Shown here: positions 57,132 through 59,678 of the stretch, piece by piece | How positions within the stretch are numbered: position 1 is the first letter of the stretch | How the letters are laid out: each line of letters begins with the position of its first letter | NCBI GenBank assembly: GCA_902510815.1 | Contig: CABXDI010000005.1 | Location: 1-59,678, forward strand | Origin: an uncultured Verrucomicrobiota bacterium | GTDB taxonomy: Bacteria > Verrucomicrobiota > Verrucomicrobiia > Verrucomicrobiales > DEV007 | Direction: 5' to 3' | Length of the DNA stretch: 59,678 nt | Made by a program: the position numbers and the translations under genes | Notes under the pieces: generated by a model | The model's input: only the letters and a program-made list of their open reading frames with translations | What the model was told of the DNA's origin: nothing | Databases searched by the model: none

Positions 57132-58550
57132 CTAAGAAATTATTTGCTCTACTACCCTTCCATGTACATCCGTTAAGCGGTAATCCCGGCCTTGAAAATT
57201 AAAAGTAAAATCTTCATGATCAACTCCCATCAAGTGCATAATAGTTGCATTTAAATCATGAACGTGAACTGGATCTTTTGTAACATTATAACAAAAATCG
57301 TCAGTGGCCCCATGGACGTGACCGCCTTTGACCCCACCTCCAGCCATCATCATAGTAAAACACTTCGGGTGATGATCCCTGCCTCCATTCTTCTCGGGTG
57401 ATTGAGCATAAACTGTACGACCAAATTCACCGCCCCAAACTATTAAAGTATCCTCCAAAAGGCCACGCTGCTTTAAGTCAGCAATCAAACCTGCGGTTGG
57501 CTTATCGGTATCTCTACACTGTCTTGGAAGGTCTTGTGAAAGTTTAAAATGATGATCCCAACCCATATGAAACAACTGCACAAAGTTAACACCCCTCTCA
57601 GCGAGACGCCTTGCTAAAAGACAATTCGCAGCATAAGATCCGGGCCGATTCACATCCGAGCCATAAAGTTTAAGAATATTTTCGGGTTCTTCGGAAACTT
57701 TAACTAGATCAGGAACACTCGTTTGCATCCTAAATGCCATCTCATATTGCGAAATCCTGGAGTTTATTTCTGGATCGCCAATAACAATCGATCTTTGATC
57801 ATTGAGCTGATTTAAATCATCTAAAATATCACGCCTCATATGACTATTTATTCCCGGGGGATTAGATAAAAAATAAACAGGATCTCCAGTGCTTCTAAGT
57901 TTAACGCCAGAATGTTCAGTAGGCAAAAAACCAGATGCCCATAAACGACTGTATAGAGGCTGCGCATCTGATGAACTACCCCTAGAAGTTAAAACAATAT
58001 AACTAGGCAAATTTTTGTTTACAGAGCCGAGACCATAAGAGAACCATGAACCTATACTAGGCCGCCCTGCTAACTGCGAACCCGTCTGAAAAAAAGTTAT
58101 CGCTGGATCATGGTTAATGGCCTCTGTTTGTAATGACCGAATCAAGCATATATCATCAGACATAGCACCTATATTGGGAATTAATTCACTAAAAGCAGTT
58201 CCACTCTTTCCATATCGATTAAAGGCATAACTTGTAGGATGAACGGGCAATGATTTTTGGGTCGAAGTCATCGTTGTTATCCTTTGACCCATCCTTACAG
58301 AATCAGGCAGCTCTTTACCTCGATGCTTCTCAAGAGCAACTTTAGGATCAAATAAATCAATCTGTGATGGCCCTCCAGACTGAAAAAGATAAATAACACG
58401 TTTCGCTTTGGCCACATGATTCAAAAACGAACTACCTTGAGACTCTTGAGAAAAAATACTGCCCAAGGCTGTTAATCCAATTCCATGAGCAGAACCTGAT
58501 AAAAAAGCTCTACGGTTAAGGCGATCCAAGGACTCAAGTTCTCTCATCAT
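57132..58550 (-). CDS. DUF1501 (sulfatase-like) secreted protein
   Basis: This 472-residue protein has a twin-arginine-type start: LNRRAFLSGSAHGIGLTALG (Arg13-Arg14). Then it shows the DUF1501 pattern: YLFQSGGPSQIDLFDPK, LIRSLQTEAINHDPA, RPSIGSWFSYGLGS, YVVLTSRG-like strands, NFVQLFHMGWDHH, LIVWGGEFGRTVYAQ, GRDHHPKCFTMMMAGGGVKGG and HDLNATIMHLMGVDHE. The family belongs to the alkaline-phosphatase/sulfatase superfamily; its substrate is unknown, and it usually pairs with DUF1549/DUF1553 proteins. Here it follows the DUF1553 gene with a four-base ATGA overlap, the typical arrangement in this phylum, so the two are translationally coupled. Confidence 0.92.
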   Translation of the reverse strand: MMRELESLDRLNRRAFLSGSAHGIGLTALGSIFSQESQGSSFLNHVAKAKRVIYLFQSGGPSQIDLFDPKVALEKHRGKELPDSVRMGQRITTMTSTQKSLPVHPTSYAFNRYGKSGTAFSELIPNIGAMSDDICLIRSLQTEAINHDPAITFFQTGSQLAGRPSIGSWFSYGLGSVNKNLPSYIVLTSRGSSSDAQPLYSRLWASGFLPTEHSGVKLRSTGDPVYFLSNPPGINSHMRRDILDDLNQLNDQRSIVIGDPEINSRISQYEMAFRMQTSVPDLVKVSEEPENILKLYGSDVNRPGSYAANCLLARRLAERGVNFVQLFHMGWDHHFKLSQDLPRQCRDTDKPTAGLIADLKQRGLLEDTLIVWGGEFGRTVYAQSPEKNGGRDHHPKCFTMMMAGGGVKGGHVHGATDDFCYNVTKDPVHVHDLNATIMHLMGVDHEDFTFNFQGRDYRLTDVHGRVVEQIIS

Positions 58551-59678
58551 TTATTCACCACTTCATCTAAATTCAAAAGGACATTAGCAACAGTAGTCAT
58601 GGATGCTAATTTAACAGGATCTATTAAAGGAGAAACATTTGATTCTCCCACTTTCAATAATGCTAAGGCCTCATCCGGGTTATCTTTATAATATTCTAAT
58701 CTTCTCTCATAACCTTTAAGTAGTAGATTAATTTCAAAATCCTTAGGCTTCCTTGAAGTTATTCGCCGAAATCCCCATTGAATTTGTTCTTTAGTTTTCT
58801 CATTAACAGTTATCATTTTTTCTCCAAACTTTTTTGCAGCTTCCACATATGTAATACTATTGAGTAAAGACAATGCTTGGAGGGGAGTATTGGACCTTGA
58901 CCTTTTGACACTACAAACTTCTCTACTTGGCATATCAAAAATAGCCATGCTTGGATTCGGAACTGTTCTTCTAATCCTTGAATATAAACTCCTCCGGTAA
59001 AGTTTATCTCCATGATCTTGAACAAATTTTCCTCTCTTCTCAATCTCCCTCCATAGGCCACTTGGTTGATAAACCCAATAGCTTGGACCTCCTACCTTAT
59101 CTATAAGAAGACCCGCAACAGATAAAGCCTGATCTCGAACCATCTCTGATTCAAGTCGTTGCCTTGGACCTCTACTTAAAAATCGATTATTTGGATCCAA
59201 TTGTAACGTTTTTGAATCTACTGCGTGCTTCTGGCGATAAGTAGCACTTGTTAGAATTTGCTCTATCAGCCTTTTAATATTCCATCCATTTTGTACAAAA
59301 TCATTTGATAGCCAATCAAGCAACTTAGGGTGTGAAGGCAAATCGGACCGCACTCCTAGATTTTCAGTACTTAAAACAATTCCGTTACCAAAGAAAATTG
59401 CCCAAATACGATTAACTATGACACGTGATGTTAACGGGTGATCCCCATTAACAAGCCACTTTGCCAAACTCAAACGATCTGGATAAGACTTTTTATTATT
59501 TGTTAACAATGAAGATGGAAGGCTAGGAAAAACTTCTTCACCTTTGGTGTCATATTGCCCACGTTCTAATATATATGCCTTTCTTCTCTTCGGCATATTC
59601 CTCATTATCATAACGTAAGGATAAGAGGCGTCTATCTTTGCTATTTCTCGTTCCTGAGCTGATTTATCTTTGTATTCA
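58547..59678 (-). CDS. DUF1549/DUF1553 protein, C-terminal part (runs off the window)
   Basis: The frame is open to the window end (59677), continuing upstream of the first ATG at 59611 as SYPYV-M, so the gene is partial at its 5' end. It contains the DUF1553 (PSD1) C-terminal domain: RLSLAKWLVNGDHPLTSRVIVNRIW, FGNGIVLSTENLGVRSDLPSHPKLLDWL, SATYRQKH, DPNNRFLSRGPRQRLESEMVRDQAL, IFDMPSREVCSVKRSRSNTPLQAL. The missing N-terminal part is normally a cytochrome-like plus DUF1549 region. The family is characteristic of Planctomycetota and Verrucomicrobiota and is exported; its function is unknown. The stop overlaps the DUF1501 start by four bases. Confidence 0.93.
   Translation of the reverse strand, partial: EYKDKSAQEREIAKIDASYPYVMIMRNMPKRRKAYILERGQYDTKGEEVFPSLPSSLLTNNKKSYPDRLSLAKWLVNGDHPLTSRVIVNRIWAIFFGNGIVLSTENLGVRSDLPSHPKLLDWLSNDFVQNGWNIKRLIEQILTSATYRQKHAVDSKTLQLDPNNRFLSRGPRQRLESEMVRDQALSVAGLLIDKVGGPSYWVYQPSGLWREIEKRGKFVQDHGDKLYRRSLYSRIRRTVPNPSMAIFDMPSREVCSVKRSRSNTPLQALSLLNSITYVEAAKKFGEKMITVNEKTKEQIQWGFRRITSRKPKDFEINLLLKGYERRLEYYKDNPDEALALLKVGESNVSPLIDPVKLASMTTVANVLLNLDEVVNK

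Overview
The window most resembles a low-GC member of the Verrucomicrobiota, with Planctomycetota or Lentisphaerota as less likely alternatives. The reasons are the mix of families: a PEP-CTERM protein, a DUF1553/DUF1501 gene pair, lamin-tail plus CotH proteins, long FG-GAP/ASPIC-UnbV lipoproteins, thrombospondin type 3 (TSP3) repeat proteins, and a recurring C-terminal module with an 'EVSEDLKxW...FFRV' signature. Almost no start codon is preceded by a Shine-Dalgarno sequence. This placement is an inference from gene content, not from a marker-gene tree.

Positions 1-36110 hold mostly exported proteins. In order: the tail of a possible sulfatase; two tandem fasciclin genes ending at a bidirectional terminator; a minus-strand pair of a giant CotH protein and a giant SGNH-hydrolase-like protein; a divergent FG-GAP/ASPIC lipoprotein; a PEP-CTERM protein and a larger relative carrying the same domain three times; a secreted endonuclease/exonuclease/phosphatase-family protein; two further FG-GAP/ASPIC lipoproteins in an operon; a DUF481 outer-membrane protein; two alpha/beta hydrolases; transketolase; a TSP3/LamG protein; and a second CotH protein that is cut short.

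At about 36105-36114 the truncated CotH gene meets, tail to tail, an O-antigen ligase-like gene that is cut short at the same point. This is a rearrangement breakpoint or an assembly/amplification chimera, and it is the most important caution in the window. Linkage between the two halves should not be assumed.

Positions 36110-49231 are a minus-strand surface-polysaccharide cluster: the truncated ligase, two GT4 glycosyltransferases, an O-antigen polymerase/ligase, a beta-helix/TSP3 secreted protein embedded in the cluster, WecB, a Wzx-type flippase, a coiled-coil/discoidin-like protein and a WecG/TagA transferase. WecB (makes UDP-ManNAc) together with WecG/TagA (a ManNAc-type transferase family) suggests a ManNAc-containing polymer. 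DNA polymerase III alpha (dnaE) lies upstream.

Positions 53013-59678 hold a lipoprotein, the PII regulator gene glnB with overlapping candidate sigma-70 and sigma-54 promoters and a structured leader, a small unknown protein, a formyltransferase-like protein, a PQQ-type beta-propeller, and a DUF1501/DUF1553 pair running off the window end. I found no tRNA, rRNA, CRISPR array, transposase or transcription-factor gene.
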